DNA from: Francisella sp. LA112445
GTDB taxonomy: Bacteria; Pseudomonadota; Gammaproteobacteria; Francisellales; Francisellaceae
Direction of reading: 5' to 3'
Length of the DNA stretch: 64,000 nt
Assembly: GCF_012224145.1 (NCBI RefSeq)
Contig: NZ_CP041030.1
Location: forward strand, 992,001-1,056,000
The notes beneath the pieces were generated by a model. It was given only the letters and a program-made list of their open reading frames with translations. It searched no databases and was not told the origin of the DNA. This document shows positions 55,722-64,000 of this stretch, piece after piece. Numbering within the stretch: the first letter of the stretch is position 1; each line of letters begins with the position of its first letter. The translations under genes were made by a program, and so were the position numbers.

Positions 55722-57092
55722 ATGAAAAAACTTTTCTTAGTCGTTATAAGTTTGTTTTTACTTACTTATAATATTTATGCAGCTAGTGATGATATAAATA
55801 CTCAACAAAAACTAACTACTACAGATAAAAATCAAGCTGATCAAAAAGATAATTCTGCTATTGATGATGTTGAGGAATATGAAGGTGAATCTATTTCTTC
55901 AGGTAGCACATTTGATGTTGGTAAGTCATTATTAAAAGTTACTCATTTGAATAAAGTTAAACCACCACTTTTTGATGGTATAGATAATAATGTTATATTT
56001 TCACAAGCATTACTTAATACACAACAAGAAACAGGAGATGGATTATTTATCTTAGAATCTCGACAAAATGGACTTTTAAAAGATAACTATCTATATTTAG
56101 GTGGTATGGGATCTTTTACACCAGTATGGGGTAGAGATTCTCAGAATAACTTATCCTCAAACTCAGTCAATAATTATGCTTTAGAATATTATGTACTAAG
56201 TACTCTTGGAGAATGGACTTCTGTCTATGCGTCTTTAAATACTTATACCACAGATGGCCAATGGAATGTAACTCCTGGAAATATATTTTTTATATTAGGT
56301 AACCTTAATAAGTTTCCTATATATTCATATGCAGCTCTATCTACGGTTAATTTTGGTAACTTTAATGAGACGACTAACTTTTTACCCACGTTGACTAGAT
56401 TATATTTTATGCAGTCAGGAGGTAATGTTAATGTTTCTTATAATCAATATGGATTACAGGCAAATTTTGTTTTCTTAGGATCTTCACGTAATAATAATTT
56501 ATTGCAAGTTGCTAATGCTTATAATGGTAATACAAATTTAGGATATTCAGTAAACCTAAAATACACTAAAGATTTAGATAAAGTTGGAGATTATTGGTAT
56601 GCTGGTGCAGCATATTCAAATGTATCAGGTTTTACAAATCAAAATAATGATAATGTAGGTGTGGTAGATCTTAACTTTGGTATGAATATTAATAAATTTG
56701 AGTTTATAAATGAATTTGTATTTACTGATAAAGGTGTAAGTAAGACTACTGATCTTTCAGCAGGATTTAATCTTAGAGAGTCTTTTGCTGCTTCGATGTT
56801 TCCTGGTTTACAGTCTAAAGACTTTTTAACAAGTGGTGGCCGAGTATATTCCTGGTCATCACAGTTAGACTATACTTTTGATTTATATAATAAAGATCTT
56901 GTTCCTTATGTGAGCTATTCTCAGATCCAACAGTCAGCTAATAACTATGCGGCTATGATTAATACAGGCTTTAGATATAATGCTTTTTCAGATGCTTGGA
57001 TAGGGTTTAGCTATGGGTATAATAGAGGTAAAGCAAAAGACTTTTCTCAACAGGATAATATTCTGGCGCTATATATGAGAATATTTATTTAA
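55722..57092 (+). CDS. Outer-membrane beta-barrel protein, paralogue 1
   Basis: A 456-residue protein with a signal peptide (about 1-20, ending IYA) and many alternating strands, ending in aromatic LYMRIFI, consistent with an outer-membrane barrel. The N-terminal linker is acidic with EYEGESIS. FSQALLNTQQETGDGLFILESRQ (near 90) is shared with the gene at 57720. The pair looks like the Francisella-restricted DUF3573 group, an identification I make from memory and hold lightly. Function unknown. Located 60 bases after ahpC. Confidence 0.72.
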   Translation: MKKLFLVVISLFLLTYNIYAASDDINTQQKLTTTDKNQADQKDNSAIDDVEEYEGESISSGSTFDVGKSLLKVTHLNKVKPPLFDGIDNNVIFSQALLNTQQETGDGLFILESRQNGLLKDNYLYLGGMGSFTPVWGRDSQNNLSSNSVNNYALEYYVLSTLGEWTSVYASLNTYTTDGQWNVTPGNIFFILGNLNKFPIYSYAALSTVNFGNFNETTNFLPTLTRLYFMQSGGNVNVSYNQYGLQANFVFLGSSRNNNLLQVANAYNGNTNLGYSVNLKYTKDLDKVGDYWYAGAAYSNVSGFTNQNNDNVGVVDLNFGMNINKFEFINEFVFTDKGVSKTTDLSAGFNLRESFAASMFPGLQSKDFLTSGGRVYSWSSQLDYTFDLYNKDLVPYVSYSQIQQSANNYAAMINTGFRYNAFSDAWIGFSYGYNRGKAKDFSQQDNILALYMRIFI

Positions 57093-57153
57093 AATAAATT
57101 ATTTTTAATTTTATGTTAAACTACTATCGTTATTAAGTAGTATAGGAATAAAT

Positions 57154-57486
57154 ATGCAATCTTTACCACAGTGTCCGAAGTGCCAATCTGAATATGTTTA
57201 TCAGGATGGAGAGTTATTAATTTGTCCAGAATGTGGTTATGAATGGCAGCCAAGTGAGATTGCTGATGATAGCTTAACTATACGAGATTCTAATGGTAAC
57301 TTACTAGAAGATGGTGATACGGTCACTGTAATAAAAGATTTAAAGCTAAAAGGATCTTCACAAGTTATAAAAGTAGGCACAAAAGTTAAAAATATTCGCC
57401 TAGTGGAAGGTGACCATGATATTGACTGTAAAGTTGATGGCTTTGGTGCAATGAAATTAAAATCACAGTTTGTGAAAAAAGTATAA
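57154..57486 (+). CDS. Zinc-ribbon PhnA family protein (YjdM)
   Basis: A 110-residue protein with an N-terminal zinc ribbon ([25 protein letters not shown], two CxxC pairs at about residues 7-10 and 24-27 in two parts) and a C-terminal beta domain containing [20 protein letters not shown]. This is the PhnA/YjdM family, often mis-named alkylphosphonate utilisation protein; its cellular role is unclear. It precedes the small membrane protein by 9 bases. Confidence 0.9.
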   Translation: MQSLPQCPKCQSEYVYQDGELLICPECGYEWQPSEIADDSLTIRDSNGNLLEDGDTVTVIKDLKLKGSSQVIKVGTKVKNIRLVEGDHDIDCKVDGFGAMKLKSQFVKKV

Positions 57487-57495
57487 CTATAAGTT

Positions 57496-57708
57496 ATGAA
57501 GCTTGAGAGAGTTTTATTTTTAATATTATTAATAGCTATTTTTGGTTTATGCTATGCTTATATTGTCAATGATAATGGTAATACTATTAATGTTTCAAGT
57601 AAGCAAGCAAACCTAATCGATGATATTGAGATGCAAGAAGGTGAGGCTTTAAGCCACAAGCAGATTATTAATATCATCGAAACAACTAGTGGTTCGAGCT
57701 TAAAATAA
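57496..57708 (+). CDS. Small membrane-anchored protein with EGEALS motif
   Basis: A 70-residue protein with one N-terminal hydrophobic segment (about 4-22), possibly a signal anchor, then a polar tail containing QEGEALSHKQI. The same EGEALS tract appears in the N-terminal linker of the barrel protein encoded 11 bases downstream (VKEGEALSDSEKR), which suggests a shared ancestry or binding partner. No named family was recognised. Confidence 0.65.
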   Translation: MKLERVLFLILLIAIFGLCYAYIVNDNGNTINVSSKQANLIDDIEMQEGEALSHKQIINIIETTSGSSLK

Positions 57709-57719
57709 ACATCTAACTT

Positions 57720-59234
57720 ATGTTTGAAAGAATATTTACTTTTTTTAATATCTTTGTAGTTTTTGCTATATCCAATATAGCTATGGCAAATGACGTATCT
57801 CAGAGTAATGATAGCTCTGAAGATCAAAGTAGTAAATATTCTCCTAACTTTATGAGAGAATTAGAGTCTAATGCTTTTAGAAGAGTCTTTCCAAATGAGG
57901 ATTTTCTCGATGATATAACACCATTAAGCTATAAACAACAAGCCAAACAGCAGGAAAAAATGGCCAAACAAGCCATTCAAGATTTAGCAGTGAAAGAGGG
58001 TGAAGCCCTTTCAGATAGTGAAAAAAGAGCTGTTGCAAAAAAGAGTATCGATAATAAAATTAATGAAGCTCTAAATTATAATGCGATAAAAACATCTTTT
58101 TTTAATGGTTTTAGAGTTAGCGAGACCTTCTCTCATGCTATGCTAAACACCCAACAAGATACCGGCGATCCTTTATTTATGCTTCAAGCAAGGCAACAAG
58201 GTATTTTAGCGGATGATTATATATATTTTGGTGCTAAGCTGGCATTACTTGATTGGTTTAGATTAAATAAAGTACCTCCTGGGGGAGAAAATATGGAGTT
58301 TTCATATGCTATAAATGCATATGCAGCTTCGACAATTTCCCCATGGTTTAGTGCGCTACTTGGCTTTACGCTTTATCAAGATCATCATGATGGGTTTAAT
58401 GTTACCCCAAATACTATATATCTGATCGTTGGTAACTTATCAGAAAGTCCATTTTTTGGTTATGTTGCCAACTCAACAGTTATGTTTGGTAACTTTGATA
58501 TTGTTTCTAACTATGTTCCAACTTTGACACGTACATACTTTATGCAGGCGGGGGGAAATATTAATTTCTCATATCATACTCCAGATTTACATTTAAACGC
58601 TGTAATATTAGATGCTAATCCAAACAACTACTTTGGTGCTACAAATGCTGGAAGCAAAAGTGGGGTAGGTTTTAGCTTGAATGCCAAATATATTTATCAG
58701 ATGGATAAGGTTGGTGACTATCAATTTTTTGGCGCGGCATACTCAAATGTATCTGGCTTTCAGACAGCTAATGGCGGTAATGTTGGATCCTTTGATTTAA
58801 ACTATGGTTTAGCAATTTCAGATATAAACTTTGAGGCAGAAGCCTTAATCACAGACAATGGTGTTGGTGGGATCAATAATTCTTCATCTGTGAGTCCTCA
58901 AAACATAGCAGGCGTTCCATTTTTTGGTTCAATAAGACCAAGTGCTAATTTAATATATGATGGATTCTTAGGCTCTGGAGGTGTAGTAGCCTCATGGTCA
59001 ACTCAAGCCAGTTATACTGCTACAGTTTTTAACAAAAGGCTTATTCCATATATTGATTATTCACATATTCTGCAAAATGCACAAAATTACTCTTATCAAT
59101 ATGGTGCCGGTGTTAGGTACAATGTTTTTTATGGCTCCTGGCTAGGTCTTGATTATACGAATATTAATTCACGTAGTACGCATTTTAATGAGCAACAAAA
59201 CTATCTTTCTTTAAACTATACATTATATTTATAG
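57720..59234 (+). CDS. Outer-membrane beta-barrel protein, paralogue 2
   Basis: A 504-residue paralogue of the 55722 gene. It has a signal peptide (ending IAMA, about 23 residues), then a long charged helical linker (about 60-125) carrying KEGEALSDSEKR, then the barrel with FSHAMLNTQQDTGDPLFMLQARQ (near 138), and ends in LSLNYTLYL, a typical terminal strand. The linker is much longer than in paralogue 1. It is probably co-transcribed with the phnA-like gene and the small membrane protein. Confidence 0.74.
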   Translation: MFERIFTFFNIFVVFAISNIAMANDVSQSNDSSEDQSSKYSPNFMRELESNAFRRVFPNEDFLDDITPLSYKQQAKQQEKMAKQAIQDLAVKEGEALSDSEKRAVAKKSIDNKINEALNYNAIKTSFFNGFRVSETFSHAMLNTQQDTGDPLFMLQARQQGILADDYIYFGAKLALLDWFRLNKVPPGGENMEFSYAINAYAASTISPWFSALLGFTLYQDHHDGFNVTPNTIYLIVGNLSESPFFGYVANSTVMFGNFDIVSNYVPTLTRTYFMQAGGNINFSYHTPDLHLNAVILDANPNNYFGATNAGSKSGVGFSLNAKYIYQMDKVGDYQFFGAAYSNVSGFQTANGGNVGSFDLNYGLAISDINFEAEALITDNGVGGINNSSSVSPQNIAGVPFFGSIRPSANLIYDGFLGSGGVVASWSTQASYTATVFNKRLIPYIDYSHILQNAQNYSYQYGAGVRYNVFYGSWLGLDYTNINSRSTHFNEQQNYLSLNYTLYL

Positions 59235-59286
59235 TGATCTATTGTTATAATTATCTGCATAGATTTTCTCTGAGTATAAAATATTA

Positions 59287-59979
59287 ATGTCTAGACAAGT
59301 TTTTATAGATACTGAAACAACAGGTTTTGATTTTAAGATAGGTAATAGAATTATCGAGTTTGGAGCAGTTGAGGTTATTGATAGAAGAATAACAGGTAAC
59401 ACGTTACATTTTTATTGTAATCCAAATTATGAAGTAGAAGCTGGAGCATTAGCTATCCATGGTTTAACAAATGATTTCTTATCAGATAAACCTCTTTTTG
59501 AAGAAAAAGCAGGCGAAATGATTGAGTTTTTAAAAGATGCTGAGGTTATTATTCATAATGCAGCCTTTGACGTACCATTTATAAACTGGGAACTCGGGCT
59601 TCTAAAAGATAATAAATATGGAACTTTAGAAAACCATGTTACAAAAATTATTGATAGTTTAGAGATTGCTAGAAAAAAACACCCACTTCAGAAAAATAAT
59701 CTTGATGCTTTATGCAAAAGGTATCAAATAAGAAATGATCACCGTACATTTCATGGAGCATTATTAGATAGTGAGTTGTTAGCAGATGTATATCTTGCAA
59801 TGACAGGCGGACAGACTAATTTGACATTACAAACTACAAAAACAGCTAGTAAAAATAATATTGAAATAGATCTTAGTAAACTAAATTTACGCAAAGCAGA
59901 TGAGACTGTTCAGGATATAAGTAAACATCAAGAATATTTAAAAAATGTCTTAAAACTGCAAGAAGATAATATATGGTAG
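59287..59979 (+). CDS. dnaQ: DNA polymerase III epsilon subunit (proofreading exonuclease)
   Basis: DnaQ is the 3'-5' exonuclease of the replicative polymerase. Exo I IDTETTGFD (near 7), Exo II HNAAFDVPF (near 95) and Exo III HRTFHGALLDSELLADVYL (near 155) define a DEDDh nuclease. Length 230 is normal. The C-terminal tail that would bind the alpha subunit is present. It overlaps the following M15 peptidase by 7 bases. Confidence 0.93.
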   Translation: MSRQVFIDTETTGFDFKIGNRIIEFGAVEVIDRRITGNTLHFYCNPNYEVEAGALAIHGLTNDFLSDKPLFEEKAGEMIEFLKDAEVIIHNAAFDVPFINWELGLLKDNKYGTLENHVTKIIDSLEIARKKHPLQKNNLDALCKRYQIRNDHRTFHGALLDSELLADVYLAMTGGQTNLTLQTTKTASKNNIEIDLSKLNLRKADETVQDISKHQEYLKNVLKLQEDNIW

Positions 59980-60446
59980 AAAAAGTAATATTCTTAGAAG
60001 CCAAAGAAAGTGAGTTAATATCAGCAGGTAAAGACTTTTTTGGTAGAGATTTATTTTTAGAGCGTGCTACATACAAAGCATGGCTTGCTCTTAAAGAGGC
60101 TGCTAGAATAGATCAAATAGAGCTGTTTATAGTCTCTGGTTTTAGAAGCTATGAATATCAACAGAAAATTATTGATAGGAAGTTAGCTAGTGGACAAACT
60201 CTTGAGCAAATTAGTAAAGTAAATGCTTTGCCTGGTCAAAGTGAGCATCATACTGGTAGAGCTTTAGATTTGACTACAGCTGATGAGAAAGAAGTTTTGA
60301 CAGAAGAGTTTGAAAAGACGCAAGCGTTTGAATGGTTAACAAAGAATGCTTATAAATTTGGTTTTAAAATGAGCTTTCCACCTAACAATAAATATGGATT
60401 TATTTATGAGCCTTGGCACTGGTGTTATCAAAATGAAAAAAACTAA
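59973..60446 (+). CDS. M15-family D-alanyl-D-alanine carboxypeptidase-like peptidase
   Basis: A 157-residue VanY/DacA-like M15B peptidase. SGFRSYEYQQKII (near 50), the metal ligands in SEHHTGRALDLTT (near 89) and YEPWHWCY (near 146) are the signature blocks. No signal peptide is visible, so unless it uses the annotated start incorrectly the enzyme would be cytosolic, acting on recycled or intracellular muropeptides. It overlaps dnaQ (7 bases) and the lipoprotein gene (14 bases). Confidence 0.85.
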   Translation: MVEKVIFLEAKESELISAGKDFFGRDLFLERATYKAWLALKEAARIDQIELFIVSGFRSYEYQQKIIDRKLASGQTLEQISKVNALPGQSEHHTGRALDLTTADEKEVLTEEFEKTQAFEWLTKNAYKFGFKMSFPPNNKYGFIYEPWHWCYQNEKN

Positions 60447-61854
60447 AAAGCTATTATTTTTATCATGTTCTCTTTTAGCTTTAGGTAGCTGTAGTAGCGT
60501 ATCGAATGATATTAAAAAAAATAAAGCAGATCTTGAGTTTGCATCTACTAATTATCCTTGGATATTTGGCTCTGTACGTAAAGATATTATCCAATCTAAT
60601 TTACAAGAAGCTATTAAGCAGAATAATGATATAGGAAATGTTAAGCAGTTAAAAACATTAAATGAACTTGAAGCTGGTAGGCTTTTACAGCTTGATGGTC
60701 ATTATCAAGACTCAATAAAATCATATAATGAAGCTATAAAAACTATACCAACGAATAAAAAAGAGTTCATTAAAAAAACCAAATCTATATTATTAGGCAA
60801 GGATACTTATAGCTATTATGATATTAAATCAGCGTATAATATTCCTGATTATGAAATAACTTTTTTATATACCTATCAAGCATTAAATTATTTAAAGACA
60901 AATAATGTTAAAGAAGCTTTAATGTCTTTAGATAGTTTAGATAATGCAACTATGTGGTATAACCAACAGCAAGTACTTGCTTATGAAATGAAGAAACTTG
61001 CGAAGAAAAGTCTAAAAGAAGATGATTTTACAGACAAAGAACTTCGTAGTGAAAATTTTAAAACATTAAAAACAATGGCAAGCTTTTCTAATAGAATTCC
61101 TAACTCTTATGGTAATCCTATGAGCTATTACTTTAAAGCTATTTTAGAATCTGCAGTTTCCAAGGACTATAAAAAAGCAGTTGCTGATTTAGCTAAAGCT
61201 CAAAGCTACACTGTTGGAAATAAATACCTTGATCAAACTAAAAATGAATATCAAACTGCAATAGCAAGTGAGACATCGCCATTTCCTATGGGAATGGGTA
61301 GGGTTGTTGTGTTTTATGAACAAGGACTAGTTAATGTAAGAAAATCTGAAAAAGTGCCTCTAGATTTAGAAGATGCAGGAATTAAAAAGATAGATTTTCC
61401 AATTTATAAAACTGATTATAATTTCTTTGGACCTAAAAAAGTAACAATCTCTACTGAAGGTAAACAATTAGTTGATACATATACAGAAACACTTTTAGAT
61501 GGAACTCTTTTTGCTGTTAAATCTCTGGTAGAAGAGTACCCTAGAATAATTACACAAAATGTTGTAATCGAAGTTGTTAAGCATGAGATTGATAAAGGTT
61601 TTGCATTAGGAGGGTTACTAGGAAGTCACTTGAAATTTAACCTTTCAAATACTGATCCTAAGCGTGCAGATTTAAGAAGTTGGCTACTAATACCAAATAG
61701 TATTGATTTATTTGAAGATGAGCTTGATAGTGGCAACTATACAATCCAAGTAAATAATATTCGTCAAAAAATAGATATTAAACAGGGTAAAACAACATTA
61801 TTATGGATTGTTGATATTGGCAAATTTAAGAAAGTTTACTATTTTATATTTTAG
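60433..61854 (+). CDS. COG3014-like lipoprotein
   Basis: The start is taken at ATG 60433 (MKKTKKLL, 473 residues) because it gives a lipoprotein signal with lipobox LGSC (Cys about residue 21); the open frame from 60394 would only add a non-signal N-terminus. Helical, TPR-like repeats occupy about 30-260 (LEAGRLLQLDGHYQDSIKSY), followed by a beta-rich C-terminal half with FPMGMGRVVVFYEQG. This is like the COG3014 lipoproteins of unknown function. It overlaps the M15 peptidase gene. Confidence 0.72.
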   Translation: MKKTKKLLFLSCSLLALGSCSSVSNDIKKNKADLEFASTNYPWIFGSVRKDIIQSNLQEAIKQNNDIGNVKQLKTLNELEAGRLLQLDGHYQDSIKSYNEAIKTIPTNKKEFIKKTKSILLGKDTYSYYDIKSAYNIPDYEITFLYTYQALNYLKTNNVKEALMSLDSLDNATMWYNQQQVLAYEMKKLAKKSLKEDDFTDKELRSENFKTLKTMASFSNRIPNSYGNPMSYYFKAILESAVSKDYKKAVADLAKAQSYTVGNKYLDQTKNEYQTAIASETSPFPMGMGRVVVFYEQGLVNVRKSEKVPLDLEDAGIKKIDFPIYKTDYNFFGPKKVTISTEGKQLVDTYTETLLDGTLFAVKSLVEEYPRIITQNVVIEVVKHEIDKGFALGGLLGSHLKFNLSNTDPKRADLRSWLLIPNSIDLFEDELDSGNYTIQVNNIRQKIDIKQGKTTLLWIVDIGKFKKVYYFIF

Positions 61855-61934
61855 TTAAAAATAAGAGGCAATTTATAAGTTTACGATATATAATTCTAGG
61901 TTAAATTCTCCTATCAAAATCTAGAAGTTTAAAG

Positions 61935-62942
61935 TTGTTAAATAAATTCATTTGTCTTAAAAAATCAAGCGTTGTTTTAGGACTGTCATCTGCATTGACA
62001 ATAGGCTTTTTCACGGTGTATCAAATTATCTTTGATCCGCAGAATATTTATGGTCTATTTGCAACATTAGGATGTTTTATCGCAACATTACATCAAGTTT
62101 CAATACGTGATCATAACATTAAATTTAAGCTAATTGCTGGAGTTATATTCTCTATACTTGTTAGTTTAGCAACAGCATTAGGTAGCTTTTATTCTACTGA
62201 TTTAATTATAAGCTCTATTATTTTATTAATTTTTTCATTTGTAATAGGATATACCGCAAAATCTGACTTAGTATTTTCTTTAGGGACACTTTTTGTTGCT
62301 GATATGTATGTGATAGGTACAGGTTTTAGTTTTAATCTTTTAGATTCTTTAGTAATGGGAGGAATAACTTTTATTGGAGCGATGTTATTTATTTTAGTAT
62401 TTGCTTTTTTAACTAAGAAAACAAAAATACTAGATAGAAACAATAATATAGAAAGGTCAATTAAAGTTATTCCTGATATAGACTCGACATTATATGCTAT
62501 AAGTCTTTCATTGGGTTTGATAATAGGTAATTTTATTTCAATATATTTTAATATCGAGATAGGATACTGGATACCAATGACAGTGTTACTAATATTTAAA
62601 CCTGATATTATTAGATCTTCAAAAGCTATAAAGCATAGATTAATTGGTACTTTGATAGGTTCATTATTTGCTATACCTTTAGCTATTTATTTGTTTGATC
62701 CATATATTATTTGGCTAGTTTTAATTGTAGCTACATTTTTTACAATTTGTTGCTTTATCAAGCATTATGGCAGCTATGTATTATTCTTAACAATATTTGT
62801 GGCAATGCTTCTAAAATTAGCACATATGTCAGGATATGATATTAGTATTTCTAGATTAATATATACTATGATAGGAATAGTGATTGTTGCTATTATAATA
62901 ATAGCTTCTAGATATTTGAGATTAATATTTGCAAAGAATTAG
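61935..62942 (+). CDS. FUSC-like membrane protein (half-size)
   Basis: A 335-residue protein with two blocks of hydrophobic segments (about 15-160 and 190-330). YWIPMTVLLIFKPD followed by IKHRLIGTLIGSLFA is the FUSC/aromatic-acid-exporter pattern. The large cytoplasmic domain of full FUSC proteins is missing. The start codon is TTG at 61935; no ATG occurs until about residue 120, so TTG or a later GTG/TTG must be used. An AGAAG purine stretch lies about 10 bases upstream. Confidence 0.75.
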   Translation: MLNKFICLKKSSVVLGLSSALTIGFFTVYQIIFDPQNIYGLFATLGCFIATLHQVSIRDHNIKFKLIAGVIFSILVSLATALGSFYSTDLIISSIILLIFSFVIGYTAKSDLVFSLGTLFVADMYVIGTGFSFNLLDSLVMGGITFIGAMLFILVFAFLTKKTKILDRNNNIERSIKVIPDIDSTLYAISLSLGLIIGNFISIYFNIEIGYWIPMTVLLIFKPDIIRSSKAIKHRLIGTLIGSLFAIPLAIYLFDPYIIWLVLIVATFFTICCFIKHYGSYVLFLTIFVAMLLKLAHMSGYDISISRLIYTMIGIVIVAIIIIASRYLRLIFAKN

Positions 62943-62967
62943 ATTCAGAAAGGTTCATTTAAAAGGT

Positions 62968-63708
62968 TTATTTTAAATAGTCAAAAACAACCTCACCAAA
63001 CCCTAAAGTTACATCTGCAATAAAGTGAGATCCTTTTATAATTTCCTTAACTGGTAAATGGTGAAGAGCTGCCTGTACATGATTAAATACTTGTAACTCA
63101 ACAGGTCCTGTCCACGCACCTTTGACAGTTACATCTTTTACATGATATTTTACAAGTTCACAGATACTTACATCTTTACCATTTACATGAGGAATAGTCT
63201 TAAGTAGGAAGTTTGGCGTTTCTTCTAGAGCTTTTTTAACGGCTTGTTTATCAAGCTCTTCATATTTATAGCCCATAGTACCAAAAGCTACATCAATACT
63301 ATTGTATTTGACAGTACCTAGTAGAGTATCTGAATCTACAGTTAGAGTAGGGTGTGCATATTTTTTTGGAAAGCCCCAAATCTCACGACCAGCAGCTATA
63401 GATGGCAAATTATCTAATAGCATAATATGAGAATATAAGCCTTTTTTGCCATCAAGCTCAACTTCTATAAGCTGACCAGCCTCATTAAAACTACCAAAAC
63501 CGTTAGCATCATGCATTTTCATAAATTCAAATTTTACAAGACCAGTTGGTTGAAGTGGTTCTGGGACATATTTTTTTAAAACTTCTATGTCAGCTAGATA
63601 ATCAATAATAAAATATTCTCTGTTAGTAAATTTATAAGCAATTCTATTTGCAGTTGGTGAAACTAAAGGCATTGAAAAAACATTTTTCTTTACATCTTCT
63701 ATTTTCAT
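62968..63708 (-). CDS. adc: Acetoacetate decarboxylase
   Basis: Converts acetoacetate to acetone and CO2 through a Schiff base. EIWGFPKKYAHPTL holds the catalytic lysine pair, and VDSDTLLGTVKYNSIDVAFGTMGYK is the adjoining conserved segment. I use the ATG at 63708 (246 residues) with GGAA about 10 bases upstream; the frame continues to a TTG at 63720 that would add MELK. It is divergent from the MFS gene. Confidence 0.92.
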   Translation of the reverse strand: MKIEDVKKNVFSMPLVSPTANRIAYKFTNREYFIIDYLADIEVLKKYVPEPLQPTGLVKFEFMKMHDANGFGSFNEAGQLIEVELDGKKGLYSHIMLLDNLPSIAAGREIWGFPKKYAHPTLTVDSDTLLGTVKYNSIDVAFGTMGYKYEELDKQAVKKALEETPNFLLKTIPHVNGKDVSICELVKYHVKDVTVKGAWTGPVELQVFNHVQAALHHLPVKEIIKGSHFIADVTLGFGEVVFDYLK

Positions 63709-63836
63709 TTTTAATTCCAAAACAAGTCAATTGTTAATATACATTATAGTCTGAAAATATTTTTATTGGTAATAACAAGTACTATTTATTTGGTTTTAAA
63801 GTGTTAATCAGCTTTTTTGTTCTGTATACTGATTTG

Positions 63837-63862
63837 GTAAAACTGCAAAAAAATAGTTTTAC
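63837..63862 (+). promoter_or_regulatory. Hairpin abutting the MFS start codon
   Basis: The 8-bp perfect arms GTAAAACT (63837-63844) and AGTTTTAC (63855-63862) flank a 10-base loop, and the right arm ends directly before the ATG at 63863. There is no Shine-Dalgarno sequence in this leader. The hairpin may be an operator or it may cover the ribosome entry site. Confidence 0.45.
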
Positions 63863-64000
63863 ATGAATCAAAAAACCATATCTTTTTTAAAGATTTCATA
63901 TGGGAACATACTAGAATGGTATGATTTCTCATTATATATTTACTTCGCAACATTTATATCAGCTAACTTTTTTCCTACAGGAAATCATCAATTGTCTTTA
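63863..64000 (+). CDS. MFS transporter, 5' part only (ProP-like)
   Basis: The first 46 codons of a gene that runs off the window. ISYGNILEWYDFSLYIYFA matches the helix-1 signature of metabolite:proton symporters such as ProP/ShiA (GNxxEWYDFxLY). Substrate cannot be predicted. It is divergent from the acetoacetate decarboxylase gene with 154 bases between starts. Confidence 0.82.
   Translation, partial: MNQKTISFLKISYGNILEWYDFSLYIYFATFISANFFPTGNHQLSL

Overview
The window is an AT-rich chromosomal segment from a gammaproteobacterium, almost certainly Francisella (tularensis/novicida-like). The evidence is low GC, the pilMNOPQ-aroK-aroB block, the nrdA-grx-nrdB operon with a glutaredoxin fused to NrdB, paired Francisella-type outer-membrane barrels and an IS1016-like insertion sequence. 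The exact species is not decided here. No rRNA, tRNA or CRISPR array was seen.

Layout. 0-7.5 kb: housekeeping genes (tsaB, a class II amidotransferase, an aminotransferase, era, a YgfX-like protein, a large FAD/Fe-S oxidoreductase, adk). 7.6-14 kb: type IV pilus assembly genes pilMNOPQ, preceded by three 22-bp tandem repeats, then aroKB. 14-24 kb: sdhE-putA, two transporters, coaBC, galM. 24-32.6 kb: a pilin with a hexanucleotide-repeat tail, enolase, an operon of hemH, a secreted metallopeptidase-like gene and photolyase, then DUF2062, prmA and dusB. 32.6-40.4 kb is the accessory island: type I restriction subunit hsdR, a RloA/RloB pair (rloB split by an IS), about 1.1 kb of palindromic repeats carrying a tiny GIY-YIG nuclease gene, and hsdM. 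No hsdS is present. 40.4-64 kb: dinB, a DJ-1/PfpI protein, an ABC-F ATPase, the ribonucleotide reductase operon, mdh, coq7, two SLT-like lysozyme-fold proteins, tcdA, a secreted hydrolase, ahpC, two paralogous outer-membrane proteins, dnaQ, an M15 peptidase, a lipoprotein, a FUSC-like protein, acetoacetate decarboxylase and the start of an MFS transporter.

The most unusual structure is at 37.86-38.86 kb. A 95-residue GIY-YIG nuclease gene lies between perfect 27-bp inverted repeats, each itself a hairpin with an outer GTCAT end. Just upstream are two near-identical 74-bp units made of the same hairpin facing a diverged, structure-conserving copy, and a second hairpin family with the same GTCAT end. 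This has the architecture of REP/REPIN elements and a dedicated nuclease, but the enzyme is GIY-YIG rather than a RAYT (Y1 transposase). I propose a small self-contained nuclease-plus-palindrome element with non-autonomous derivatives. The mobility is inference; the repeats and the gene are directly visible.

The defence island appears disabled or partly disabled: rloB is interrupted by a 711-bp IS with an 8-bp target duplication (removing the IS and one target copy restores the reading frame), and the specificity subunit needed by HsdR/HsdM is absent from the locus. RloA/RloB resembles, by motif layout, ATPase plus TOPRIM-like two-gene defences such as PARIS.
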